Assembly (NCBI RefSeq): GCF_905220565.1
Contig: NC_059417.1
Span: forward strand, 10,960,518-11,024,517
Direction: 5' to 3'
DNA: 64,000 bases
Origin: Melitaea cinxia
Taxonomy: Eukaryota > Arthropoda > Insecta > Lepidoptera > Nymphalidae
Part shown: one piece after another, positions 24,718 through 35,273 of the stretch
How positions within the stretch are numbered: position 1 is the first letter of the stretch
Layout of the letters: every line of letters begins with the position of its first letter
The notes under the pieces: model-generated
What the model saw: only the letters and a program-made list of their open reading frames with translations
What the model was told of the DNA's origin: nothing
Database searches by the model: none
Made by a program: the position numbers and the translations under genes

Positions 24718-24970
24718 AAAGCTTTGTCATCGCTCTAGTGGTAAGTGCACCATGTGAGCGCTGAGACACTGACGATTGCGGGATCGATTCCCGCTCGGGA
24801 TGGGATCCAAACATTTCTTTCTGGTCTGGTTGTCTGTCCTTGTATGTCTCCTCATTGCGCCTTGGAGAGTACGTTAAGCAGTCGGTCCCGTTTGTTATTA
24901 TAGTCACCTGGTAACTACTGTTACTCATAGCAGGGAATGCCCAGTTGTAGAATATTACAGGCTGAAGCGT
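24718..24970 (+). mobile_element. SINE-B with tRNA-like head
   Basis: Head TCGCTCTAGTGGTAAGTGC (A-box-like) and GCGGGATCGATTCCCGC (B box), body AGTCGGTCCCGTTTGTTAT, tail GAATATTACAGGCTGAAGCG. It shows that SINE-B is tRNA-derived. Confidence 0.75.
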
Positions 24971-25092
24971 AGTTTCCCAGTCAAATAGAAGATATAGTAA
25001 AATTTAATCATGTTTTATTGTCATTGAAACGCTTTAAGCAAAATAACAAAAAAAAAGTGATAAATAAGTAACAAGCACCTTCAAAAGCACGA

Positions 25093-25178
25093 ATGTTACT
25101 CATAGTAGAGAATATATTCGCTATTCCGCAGTGGGACAATGTGGTGAATTAAGCTCTGATCCTTCTCCTACATAAAAG
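25093..25178 (+). mobile_element. SINE-B fragment
   Basis: TTACTCATAGTAGAGAATAT through CTCTGATCCTTCTCCTACAT. Confidence 0.6.
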
Positions 25179-25364
25179 GTTATGTTTGTATTAGAATTAT
25201 CACTGTAAAAGAAATTATTAATTTATAATTGACAAATTCTACTAAACTAAACTATTAAATTATTGCCACCATTGAACAAAGGTCACTTTTATATTTAACA
25301 AGTTGAAACAATAGACCCCTATTATTATAACAAATATAACTAAAACCTACTGGGTATGAAAGGC

Positions 25365-25560
25365 GAACTTACAGAAGATCACAGCTAACTAATACTACTC
25401 TCAAGCAATGTTGTGTTCCTGTGGTGGGTGAAGTGACCAGAACTCCATGGATTGGGGATAGGGACGGCAACACACTTGTGATGCTTCTGGTGTTGCAGAA
25501 ATCTATGAGCGATGCTTACCATAATGTGAGCGATTATCGTAACTTAGTTTACCGGCCTTT
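25365..25560 (+). mobile_element. SINE-C degenerate copy
   Basis: CTTACAGAAGATCACAGC, GTGACCAGAACTCCATGG, TGCTTCTGGTGTTGCAG; followed by a (TG)n microsatellite. Confidence 0.6.
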
Positions 25561-25574
25561 TTTGTATAAAAAAG

Positions 25575-25650
25575 TGTGTGTGCGTGTATGTGTGTGTGTG
25601 TGAGACAGTGTGTGTGTGTGAGACAGTGTGTGTGTGTGTGAGTGTACGTG
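25575..25650 (+). repeat. TG-rich microsatellite
   Basis: TGTGTG runs broken by GAGACAG spacers. Confidence 0.85.
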
Positions 25651-25654
25651 TGCA

Positions 25655-25852
25655 GTTCACACATGGCAGAAGTGAGACTTCCGAAAAGTACCCTCCGAAA
25701 GACTTTTTTTACCGACAGTATAAAATACTGTGTCATGTATTCTATCTCATTCTCTCCTATACATTTATGCGTTTGTTTGTTTGTCATGACGCATTTTCGT
25801 TTTAACGATTTTCAAATAATAACGATTTTATAGAAGTTTCACTTCAAAAACA
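25655..25852 (+). repeat. Dispersed repeat, about 200 bp
   Basis: GCAGAAGTGAGACTTCCGAA, CCGACAGTATAAAATACTGT, CATGACGCATTTTCG. Relatives at 10724-10800 and 29660-29960 (the latter split by a SINE-A fragment). Confidence 0.6.
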
Positions 25853-26522
25853 ATAATGCAATGTTTAAAGTAATAAATAATAATATTAAATATCACGGTA
25901 CTTGTTATTAATGGATAAACTCCATTTGCATGTCAGGGCTGACACAAAGAAAAATTATTTACATTGTCTGAACCGCATAACCCTGAATCGCTTGAAAATC
26001 TCTTCTCTTACAAATGAAATAGTTTTTCCTCTCGTAAATACAACCAACTTCATGTTTTATTCTCGACACGGTCTCGCTTCAGAGATGTATTATCACCGGT
26101 TCAATCTGCCCGATCGTGCCACACGCTACATGATTGATCGCGGACATAACGTGAAACAAAGATACGGAATTAGTTTTATTTGTGTAATTAATTGTTTCGT
26201 TACGACACAATGACACGGCGGTTTTACGAATTTTTTTTTAGTCCAATCTCGCTATTTATTTTGCTAGAACATTTGAGTAGTCTGTACGTGTTTTTTTTGG
26301 AAATTTTAATCTAGTGCAAGCTGCAAAACTATCAGTATTCCTCTACTAGATTATGCATGTATTATATATATAAAACTTTCTCTGGAATCACTCTATTTAC
26401 CAAAGAAAACCGCATCAAAATCCGTTTCGTAGTTTTAAAGATACAGACAGCGGGAAGCGACTTTCGTTTATACTATGTAATGATTAGTATTTTTGGCAAC
26501 TGGCTGATGCGCTAATCTAACG
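25853..26522. other. No gene seen
   Basis: A 103-codon frame at 25902-26213 has balanced composition but no recognisable domain or splice structure. Confidence 0.45.
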
Positions 26523-26666
<144 letters not shown>

Positions 26667-27000
26667 AAATAAATATATTTATTGTACGTACGTTGTACGT
26701 TACGTATATTTTACATATTACGGGTAATCGTGTTTACTAAGCCAGGGTAATTAAAATTGAGACTAAAAACTAAATCATTGAAATATTCAAACCGCTTCAC
26801 CCTAAGATGGCGATTATAACAATAGGCTTGGAATTGAGAATTAAGCTCGACCTTCACGTAAGGCTTCAAGTTCACTTGACGTATAGCATTATAGAGCATT
26901 GTATGCTTAATTTTTTTAAATGTAATCTGACTTATGTATTCCTATTTTATTATCCTGATCCAATTATTACCTATTAACGAAATATATAGTTATATGATTA

Positions 27001-27310
27001 CTAGCTGACTCGGCAAACGTTGTCTTGCCGCTAAACGCTATTTAAAAATAGGGGTTGGTGGTAGAAGGGTGAAAATTTAGGGTTGTATGTAGTTTTCAAC
27101 GCCAAGCCATAATAAAATAAAAACAAATAACATCAAAAAAATTTAAAAAATGAGGGGTGGCCTACCCTTAACATTTAGGGGGATGAAAAATAGATGTTGT
27201 TCTATTCTCAGACCTACCCAATATGCACACAAAATTTCATGATAATCGGTCAAGCCGTTTCGGAGGAGTTTAACTACAAACACCGCGACACGAGAATTTT
27301 ATATACTAGA
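27001..27310 (-). mobile_element. Helitron-like element, family 1, inverted
   Basis: CTAGCTGACTCGGCAAACG at the left (3') end, GCGACACGAGAATTTTATAT...GA at the right (5') end. Confidence 0.7.
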
Positions 27311-27384
27311 TGTATATTTCATACAAAAAAAAATACTTTGTATTTAATTATGAAATAATACATAGTTTAATGTAATAATACTAC

Positions 27385-27532
27385 TTTCAAGCAGTGTAGC
27401 GCGTGGTAAGATGCTCCTGAGGGGATTAGGGATAGGGTCGGCAACGCGCTTGCGATGCTCTGGTGTTGCAGACAAAGGCTACGGTAACCGCTTACAATCA
27501 TCAGGTGAGCCGTACAATGTTCGCCGACCTAA
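27385..27532 (+). mobile_element. SINE-C partial copy
   Basis: ACTACTTTCAAGCAGTG, GGCAACGCGCTTGCGATGC, GGTGAGCCGTACAATGTTCG. Confidence 0.65.
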
Positions 27533-27785
27533 TTGTATACAAGAAAGAATTAATGTAGTATAACGCATTGGTCTATAGTTCTTTACCATACACTCGTCCC
27601 CATAACGAATTGTTTCAATCAATATTATTGTAAAAAATATAAATATTATGTTGGTAGTATACTTAACTCTCTCTTCGTCTTTAAACTAGACGATTTTTCA
27701 ATTTATTCTTTTTTTAAAATATAAATATACCTTGCTTTAGGATTAACGAAAATTCTGGAAGCATTAAACGTAATGTTAGCAATAT

Positions 27786-27935
27786 CGTGCTGTGTGGCTA
27801 CGGCACTAAAGAATTTAGCCACCCTCTCTCTTCCCGTGGGTGTCGTAAGAGGCGACTAAGGGATAACAAGGTTCCACAACCACCTTGGAACTTAAGAAGC
27901 CGACCGATGGCGGGATAACCATCCAACTGCTGCTG
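27786..27935 (+). mobile_element. SINE-A 5' fragment
   Basis: GTGCTGTGTGGCTACGGCAC through GATAACCATCCAACTGCTG. The 3' half is missing, which is unusual for LINE-mobilised copies and suggests later deletion. Confidence 0.75.
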
Positions 27936-28620
27936 TGATGAATGTATTAAAACATACAATTGACTAATATCTACATTAGCGTTCACATATACAATATGAA
28001 AAATAAAATATACATAAGCCGTGTCATATTTTCGTATCTAAGATGCTGATATCAAAGTTCAGTGTAAGCGAAGGTGTCAAAACGGCATATTAATCCGTAA
28101 TTCAAAATATCATAAACATTTTACATTATAATAAAAAATATACCTATAATATAATATAATACGATAACGAAATACAATTATAAAAGACTATAACTGTATA
28201 TAACTTTCTATTGCGCTTTACATTATTCTCACTTATAAGCCAGGTAGGGACCAACCCTTAATGTGGCTAAAGTCGAGTACACGAGTGCACTCGAGGCGAG
28301 GCGAGGCAAGAGCGATTTTCTATTATACTGGACTTGTAAATAACGGAAAATTGCCGCTAATAAGGTTCTAAGTGTGTTTCTGAAACCCCTGTAGTCTTAT
28401 ATTTGAAGTAAATTATTCTTATAACGTAGTTACTTTTTGTAATCCTAGTTCTTAAATATATTATAAGTTTTGCAGATTTTGCGTTGGAGTCGAAAGTGTG
28501 TGAACTAGTTTCTGAAGGGTTTAAGGTTTAAATTGGTTCCGGTGTTAAAATTTTACTTTTTATAGTATACAATTATAGAACAAATTTATATAATTAATAA
28601 TTTTACTAAATTATATTTTA
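27936..28620. other. No gene seen
   Basis: AT-rich; a short GC-richer stretch at 28255-28315 (CTCGAGGCGAGGCGAGGC). Nothing coding. Confidence 0.55.
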
Positions 28621-28776
28621 ACATACGCTGCCAAGACGTGGACACTGACGAAGGGACTAGTCCATAAATTTAAAGTCGTTCAACGTGCAATGGAACGGGC
28701 TACTATGCTTGGGGTCTCTCTCAAAGATAGGATTAGAAATGAGACTATCCGCGAGAGAAAGAAAGTAACTAAATCA
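28621..28776 (+). pseudogene. RTE-type LINE ORF2 fragment
   Basis: Contains (T)YAAKTWTLTKGLVHKFKVV followed by QRAMERATMLGVSLKDRIRN, the same coding segment as at 16440-16600. Truncated at both ends. Confidence 0.75.
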
Positions 28777-29084
28777 TTTATATCAGATTCGGTTACAGAT
28801 AAAATATTATTGTAAAATAAAAATAAAATATTAGCCGTAAATATTTACCTGTTATTTTTATTCCAGCTATCTCAAGTTTTATCCTATATTTTTTTACGGT
28901 AACGGAGGTAATAAACCCTACTAAGAATATTGCCAACCACTTGAAATATAAAAGAACGCTGCAGAAATTATAAGAGTGATATGAAATCATGGAATCAAAA
29001 AACAGCCCTTAGATAGACATACATGATTAATCAAAAAAAAAAAAATAGGTATGTCTAACAAACACACATGGTTGTTTGTTTTTA

Positions 29085-29140
29085 GCATACGCAACTTAAG
29101 ACTTTTATTCTAGGTACCAACCGACTGACGTACATTAAGA
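29085..29140 (-). mobile_element. SINE-D fragment
   Basis: GCAACTTAAGACTTTTATTC and TAGGTACCAACCGACTGACG. Confidence 0.45.
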
Positions 29141-29657
29141 ATCGACCATCTCAAAAATAAGTGTCTTTGCTCTCAAAACAATTTAAAAAAAAAACTTATT
29201 TAAATTTAGAACTCCTCCGTTATTTCAAGTCAGTTTAACGTTATAAGAAAAAATGATAATATGAAATAATCGAATTTATAAAACAGCCATTAAGTTGGAC
29301 ATGTTTTTTTTTATTTCATCTGTCACCGGCCAGTGTTTTAATTAAAATTTCTCGTGATGTAATTAAATTGAGTTTTGTTGCTCCCTCAGGGAGCGTCGGA
29401 ATGAAACCGACAATAATTAGGTTTTAATAATAAATGTTAAGAGAATTCAAATGAATGAGGATCATCATCATAAATAAATATACACATGTGTATTTAGAAT
29501 TAGTAAAAAAATAGTAACACGACAAAATGATTCGAAACTAGTGACTAGCTCATTACTGCAGTTTGCAGTGACTCTGTTCTCTGTTCTGTAGGGTTGGTTC
29601 AATTACACCGCGAGTGTGGATCTTATTATTTAGATCTTATTATTTATATTGAAAAAA

Positions 29658-29962
29658 AAACGGCGCAGACGTGAAACTTCTGAAAATTTTGTCTAGGAGA
29701 GATTTTTTTTCATCGTGAATATAAAATACATTGTAATATATTGTATCTCAGCGTGGTGACTATGGGCAACACACATGAGTTCACGCCATTTTTTCCACGA
29801 ACTTGTGGAGGCCTATGTCCAGCAGTGGACTGCGATAAGCTGAAGTGATAATGATGATGATATTGTATCCCATTCTCCTCTACATTTACGTGTTTATTTC
29901 TCATATAGAAACGCATTTTCGTCTCATCAAGCTTCAAATCACAACGATTCTAAAGAGGATTT
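29658..29962 (+). repeat. Same 200-bp repeat, split by SINE-A
   Basis: CAGACGTGAAACTTCTGAAA to TATTGTATC, then after the SINE-A fragment TTCTCCTCTACATTTACG to TAAAGAGGATTTACTTC. Confidence 0.6.
29748..29859 (+). mobile_element. SINE-A, 5'-truncated copy
   Basis: 112 bp with only the 3' part (GTGGTGACTATGGGCAA ... GCTGAAGTGATAATGATG), bounded by duplications ATATTGTATC (29738-29747 and 29860-29869). 5' truncation plus duplication is the hallmark of target-primed insertion. Confidence 0.8.
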
Positions 29963-30393
29963 ACTTCAAAAAAGCTACATAAGTCGAGTGACCTAGCCTA
30001 GTGACTATAGGCTACCTATAAGACAAGCATTAAGTACCTTAGAAATAGAAAGACAAAGTAATTCTAACGTTATGTTACATTTAACATACTTGATTTAACT
30101 TCATACCTCTCACGTGCCCACACTGTATAACAAACACACCATATAACAAACACACTTACTAGAATTTAATTTTGTTTACGTAAGTATTTATCGTTTAACT
30201 GTTTCGCACCCAGTAGGATATCCCAACGGGACCGTATCGTTGAGTATCCATCCATCTACAACGTGTACGGTTATGTATTTCTGAAGCGAAAAAGAAATAT
30301 GGAAATTTGACGATAGGAATCACTATATTGCGTTAGAAGCAAGAGGTATTAAATCGTATACTACATACCATTTCTAAGCTATATACAAAAAAC

Positions 30394-30602
30394 GCCTCAA
30401 CCTGTAATATCCCACTACTGGGCATAGACCTCTTTCCCCATGTAGCAGAAGGATCAGAGCTTAATCCACCACGCTGCTCCAATGCGGGTCGGCGGATATA
30501 TTCCCTACTATTAGTAACGATCGCTATTAGGTGTACATGATAACAACCAGCACCAAAGGCTTAACGTGCTCTCCGAGGCACGGTAGAGAGAGCCAAAACG
30601 GC
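30394..30602 (-). mobile_element. SINE-B copy
   Basis: GCCTCAACCTGTAATATCCC through CTCTCCGAGGCACGG, minus strand, directly upstream of the repeat hit by the helicase LINE. Confidence 0.75.
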
Positions 30603-30649
30603 TGCAGAAATACCCGGACCACGTCAAACATATACAAAATATCAAAGTA

Positions 30650-30755
30650 AAAATAACTTTATTGAAATAAGCTTCAAAAACACCTCTGAATCGTTTTTTA
30701 AAAATATATGTATATAAACTGTGTTTTTAAACAAATTTGGTAATATCTTACATGA
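30650..30755 (+). repeat. 5' half of the repeat split by the helicase LINE
   Basis: Contains CTTCAAAAACACCTCTGAATC, like 17418-17440 and 15998-16020, and ends with the target duplication. Same family as the copies at about 16780-16970 and 17410-17600. Confidence 0.6.
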
Positions 30756-32616
30756 TGATGGTGGGGCCCCCGGAAGGATCAGTGTGGACTCAATGAGAGT
30801 CGGGTATGACAAAGGCAACGTATCAGACAGGTACGGGTGTCTAAAGGCCTCACTGAACAACGAGGTCATTATATACGAAGACAGGGGGGAGGATCTAAGC
30901 TACCTAAAACCCAAGATCAGGACATCTAAACCCCCCGCATCGCCGGCTCTTGAAGAGCCCACACCCAGCGGATCGGAGCGCCTACAGAAACAGGTCGAGG
31001 CCCAAAAGGCTGAGTTAAGCAATCGGACAAAAGCCACACCGAAACCGAGCCTGATGTCGATGGCGAAGTTTATTCAATCGACGATCTCCCCAAAACGAGG
31101 CAAAAAACCGCCCCATTTGTCCCCCAATCAGGTCGATACAAGAGAGCGGCAAATTAAGGCGTTGGAAAGGTTCACCGAGGACGAAAGTTCGAAGCACCCG
31201 GAGGCGCCACCAACTGTTCGAACAAGGGCCGATATGGGGCAAGTAACACCACCAAAACTTCGACCAGCGTCCACACCGTCTGAACACGCGCAAAATGCCC
31301 TTACCGAGTTCCTGGCCATAACAAAGGCAAACCGAGAGGTGAACCTGGCCACATGCAATAAGATCATGCAGACCTACCAGTACAACAACCTAAAGTTACT
31401 GGAGGTGGAACTCGAAGAAGCCGAAGCAGCCATTTACAACAACGACACTCGACAGATACTCAAAGGAAATATGTCGGGGAGGTATATGGCTGCATATAAC
31501 ATCACAGCAGGCTTCGTGAGCGCGGTCGAGTCTGAGGGGCAGGAACAAGAGCCTCAGATCTTCAATACACCACCAGGGGACCCGGTGGTGGTAGTGGCCA
31601 GATGCACGAGAGTAATGCTGGATGATCGGATACTCCGGATGGCTCAAACCATCACGGGGGACCGTGACGCCAATGATTCTTCCGTGGTCTGGGGGCTACC
31701 TTCACTGGAATGGATAAATGGGGTTCCAGGATGTGGCAAGACAACTCGCATAGTCGGGGAATTCGATGAGGACGAGGAAGTCGTCATTACGACCACAGTC
31801 GAGGCTGCCAAAGAACTTAAGGAGAAGCTGGCACACCGCTATGGCGCTAAAGCCAAATCTAAGGTGCGCACTATGGCCTCCGTACTGGTCAATGGTTTTC
31901 GAGGGGGCGCAAAAATCAGCCGTCTTACGGTAGATGAAGCCCTCATGAACCACTTCGGGGCCATAGTGATGGCAGCCCGACTATCAGGGGCCAAGAAGGT
32001 GGTCCTCATCGGAGATATTAACCAGCTGCCGTACATCGACAGGGAAAACCTGTTCAAGATGCGGTACAGCAGACCAACCCTGATAACAGGCATATCGTGG
32101 GAGCTGTCTTGTACGCACCGAAACCCCAAGGATGTCGCCTTCGCCATCAGCGAGGTCTACAAAGATATTTATAGCTCAAGCCCAATAATCCGTTCCCTGC
32201 GCGTGGAAAGCTTCACGGGCGCGCAAATCTCTGCAAGACAGAACTGGACCCTATACCTGGTCTTCACGCAGGAAGAGAAGAAGTTGCTGGTGGACCGGGG
32301 ATACGGGAAAGGGGAGGGGTCGCGTGTCTTGACTATCCACGAGGCGCAGGGCCAGACGAGTGAGAGTGTCATCGTCATCCAGACGAGGAGTGGGAGGCTG
32401 CGAATACATGACAGCGTTTCGCACGCGATAGTCGCGGTGACTAGACACACCAAGGCCTGTGTCTACTACACCGACTACAGAGATGACGCGATCTGTCGTT
32501 TCGTCGGGAGGGCGGCGGAGGCTACGGAAAAAGACATCCTCGAGCATAGTCTCAAGATGGCGATTCATAATAGAGACACCGCTGTCGTTGGGAGTATTCT
32601 CGAGATGTCAAAATAA
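30721..32616 (+). CDS. Virus-type superfamily 1 helicase in a 5'-truncated LINE ORF2
   Basis: Open frame of 632 codons counting the stop. All SF1 helicase motifs of alphavirus-like RNA viruses can be read: Walker A GVPGCGKTT (K near residue 340), Walker B VDEA (404-407), motif III LIGDINQLP (429-437), motif IV CTHRNP (464-469), motif V LTIHEAQGQT (537-546) and motif VI SHAIVAVTRHTK (567-578). The N-terminal about 330 residues are Pro/Lys-rich with no domain I recognise. The first 11-12 codons come from flanking DNA and begin with GTG; the first in-frame ATG is at 30793. The ORF is GC-rich compared with its surroundings. Published work describes insect R1 LINEs whose ORF2 ends in a tobamovirus-like SF1 helicase, which fits best. 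The reverse transcriptase is absent, presumably lost by 5' truncation. Alternative: an endogenous viral element retro-inserted by a LINE. Confidence 0.85.
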   Translation: MFLNKFGNILHDDGGAPGRISVDSMRVGYDKGNVSDRYGCLKASLNNEVIIYEDRGEDLSYLKPKIRTSKPPASPALEEPTPSGSERLQKQVEAQKAELSNRTKATPKPSLMSMAKFIQSTISPKRGKKPPHLSPNQVDTRERQIKALERFTEDESSKHPEAPPTVRTRADMGQVTPPKLRPASTPSEHAQNALTEFLAITKANREVNLATCNKIMQTYQYNNLKLLEVELEEAEAAIYNNDTRQILKGNMSGRYMAAYNITAGFVSAVESEGQEQEPQIFNTPPGDPVVVVARCTRVMLDDRILRMAQTITGDRDANDSSVVWGLPSLEWINGVPGCGKTTRIVGEFDEDEEVVITTTVEAAKELKEKLAHRYGAKAKSKVRTMASVLVNGFRGGAKISRLTVDEALMNHFGAIVMAARLSGAKKVVLIGDINQLPYIDRENLFKMRYSRPTLITGISWELSCTHRNPKDVAFAISEVYKDIYSSSPIIRSLRVESFTGAQISARQNWTLYLVFTQEEKKLLVDRGYGKGEGSRVLTIHEAQGQTSESVIVIQTRSGRLRIHDSVSHAIVAVTRHTKACVYYTDYRDDAICRFVGRAAEATEKDILEHSLKMAIHNRDTAVVGSILEMSK

Positions 32617-32996
32617 AATTCGAATAGGTTGCTTTGCTTGGGAGGAGTAAGTTTGGTAGTAATATAGACAATATTAAAAAATATATTTCTAAATAATGTA
32701 AGATTTAGCTAGATATAAGTATAGTATTATAAGGAAATAATAATAATACAAAGAAAAAAAAAAAAAAAAAAAATGTTGTACCATAGATTAGATTAAGAAC
32801 CGGTCGGTGGACTCACGTCTCTTTTGGAGACATTAAAAACAAACATAGTCTGACTTGAACAGCGATGTTGTTGACTAACGCCTACCTTGAAATAGAGAAA
32901 AAAAATAAAAATAAAAATTTGCATGTATTAGAGTAAAAAAGGACATGGGTTCATAAGCCCGTGGATGTATAAGACTTGTTAAAAAAAAAAAAAAAA
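30756..32996 (+). mobile_element. 5'-truncated non-LTR retrotransposon insertion carrying the helicase ORF
   Basis: The insertion is bounded by a perfect 14-bp duplication AATATCTTACATGA (30742-30755 and 32997-33010) and ends in poly-A (about 32981-32998). It holds the helicase frame and a 3' UTR of about 380 bp with an internal A run at about 32752-32773. The target is itself a copy of a dispersed repeat, continuing on both sides (about 30650-30755 and 33011-33170). Perfect duplication plus an unbroken ORF argue for a recent insertion. Confidence 0.85.
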
Positions 32997-33170
32997 AATA
33001 TCTTACATGAAATACAGCGTCCCTGAGTCCACACATCTATATCATTGATGTAATCCTGCACCGAATAATAAGCTTTCGCTATTAACTTCTTTTTAATACA
33101 AACTTTAAACTTATTTTCAGGCAATTGTGAAATTTTATTATACATGCGAATACCATCACCCAGAAATAAG
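32997..33170 (+). repeat. 3' half of the repeat split by the helicase LINE
   Basis: ATGAAATACAGCGTC and following bases match the sequence type at 17560-17600 and 16850-16925 (a dispersed repeat containing ATATCTTGCANGAAATACAG). The 5' half is at about 30650-30755. Confidence 0.65.
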
Positions 33171-33599
33171 ATGTTTACTTTCCGCAGTCAGGGGCTTAGT
33201 TACAATTTTCTCATTCCTTCTTGTGCTTATACTGCGATTATTACTGTTACAAATATTGTTTTGAATATTTATTTAATTTATAGTATTGCAACACTTTTTT
33301 AAAAATATATAAGTATTATTTTGCAGGTGGAGAAACGAGAATGAAAAGAAAAAATATAGATTGGGGGGGTAGTAATTAGTGGGGAGGGTAAGATGTAATT
33401 AGAGAAAAGACGAATGTGGAATGAGTAGTGAAAGATTATTTCTGTTAAAAAAAATTGTTTTGAATTTAATCATATTTAAATATGTGACGATCTAGAAAAT
33501 AAATACAAAAGTGTGTGATACGTGAGTATTATATGCAAAGTCTTCAACCGCTAACATTATTATTTATTAAATATCGTATAAAAATTCAAGTTCAGTTGT

Positions 33600-34065
33600 A
33601 GTCTGTCATGCCTAAAAAGTGCAGGCCGCTTCTCGAGACATTCCGCACTTAACGATATCATTCGCCTTGCCACCGTCAACGTGCCAAGTCTATTTGAGCC
33701 GACTCGTATTGCAAGAGACGATGGCAAGAGACCGGACGGTATGAGTTTAATTCCATGAAAGATGGGCCGAGTGCTGGTATGGGATGCAACCTGTTCAGAC
33801 ACGCTGGCCCCTTCCCATCTACATGGAACCAACAACAGCGACTTATGAAGCGGCTGAAAAAACAAAGCAGACAAATACAGGGGTCTAGGCTCCGAATATG
33901 ATTTTGTCCCATTCGGTGTCGAGACCCTTGGTCCGTGGGGTCCTAGCGCTATAAGACTTTTTAAGGAAATAGCAAAAAGGTTATTCGACGTCACAGGAGA
34001 CCGAAGAGCTGGCAGCTACTTCAGACAAAGCATTAGTTAAGCTATTCAAAGCTGCCAGTATCTTC
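33600..34065 (+). pseudogene. Degenerate LINE reverse-transcriptase C-terminal region
   Basis: A + strand reading gives KRPDGMSLIP, stop, KMGRVLVWDATCSDTLAPSH, then after more stops KYRGLGSEYDFVPFGVETLG, PWGPSAIRLFKEIAKRLFDV and TGDRRAGSYFRQSIS. This block (VWDATC-DTLAPSHL, FVPFGVETLGPWG) is familiar from the C-terminal end of animal retroelement polyproteins. In-frame stops make it a dead remnant. Clade not assigned. Confidence 0.7.
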
Positions 34066-35003
34066 GGAACCTGGCCTAAAGGGAATCCTTTTAATAATAT
34101 TTTTTAGTTATTATTTTATGTATATATACTTAAGGTTTTTTAGTTTAATGTAATTTATCTTATTATTATTATATCTTTTCATTCCTAATTAAATGTATAT
34201 ATTTATGTTTTAAATAATAAAATGCTACGTATATAATATTTTAAAAACAAATTCTCTGCAGTCTAATCTGAACTGGAGCATAAAATATCAGCGCTAAGCC
34301 TATGTGCCACGAAACACGCAGCATAAGTCTAATTTACATACATTGCGGAACACATTAACTGACGAACTTAACAATGACATTGTTGAGCATTATATTACAG
34401 ATGTTATAATACTTACCTGCATTATCTCCATTACCTTATTATTATTATCTGTATTATTATTATGAAATATCGCCTTAATCAGGAGAATATTGGCCGCAAT
34501 AACTGAGCTGGAGTGACATCATTATTATTTTATCACTTTTATGTTTCATTACATTATATTATATTATATTATATTTTGTTATATATTGCTGTATTATATT
34601 GTATTATATTATGTATATATTTTATAATCACTATACTTTCTTGCACATACCAAGGTTGGCTGGTAGAAAATGCATCAGCGTTTGCCCGCCTTTTGTACAC
34701 ACTTTTATTAGTGTAATTATTGTACAATGAAGAATTTAAATAAATAAATATCTATACCAATATTACAAAGCTGAAGAATTGTTTTAATTGAATCCAATAA
34801 TCTCAGGGACCAGTGGCAGTAGTTCGAATTGAAAAAATATATTTTAGTTCACTAATTTATTTTTGTTATTTAGGGCCAATTTCACCGGTTTTGGATTACG
34901 CTATTATTCGAAGGATGATGATATCCAAAACAGATAATTTAGATTAATTTTATAAAAACAGCTAGTGACATACAAATTGCTCTAATGGTAGTAGGTATAT
35001 TTG
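34066..35003. other. No gene seen
   Basis: AT-rich with ATTAT runs around 34430-34640; nothing coding. Confidence 0.6.
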
Positions 35004-35230
35004 ACTAGCCCGTTGACGCAGTTTGTAGTGACCCTGCTTTCTGCTCCGGGGGTTGTGGGTTCGATTCCCACCCTGAGTCTGGGTTTAATTTATATATTTA
35101 CTTATATATTTATATATGTATTATTTATAAGTATGTTTATCAAAAAAAAATGTAGCTATACCAGTCGGCTGTTACCTATAACACAAGCATTAAGTTGCTT
35201 ACTTTAGGGACAGACGACCGTGTGTGTATT
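35004..35230 (+). mobile_element. SINE-D, tRNA-derived
   Basis: Head GACGCAGTTTGTAGTGACC and B box GGGTTCGATTCCCACC, tail ATACCAGTCGGCTGTTACC and GGGACAGACGACCGTGTG, followed by (TTTA)n. Not a functional tRNA because the cloverleaf is incomplete. Confidence 0.75.
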
Positions 35231-35273
35231 GTGTAGATATTTATTTATTTATTTATTTTATTTATTATTTATA

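Noticed and set aside
25902..26213. 103-codon plus-strand frame
   Set aside because: Looks slightly protein-like, but no homology or start/splice context is recognised; probably chance.
31015..32568. Minus-strand frames of 79-105 codons under the helicase
   Set aside because: They are shadows of the GC-rich plus-strand helicase ORF and show no domain features.
35004..35075. tRNA gene
   Set aside because: A- and B-box-like sequences are present but the cloverleaf is incomplete and the segment continues into a SINE tail.
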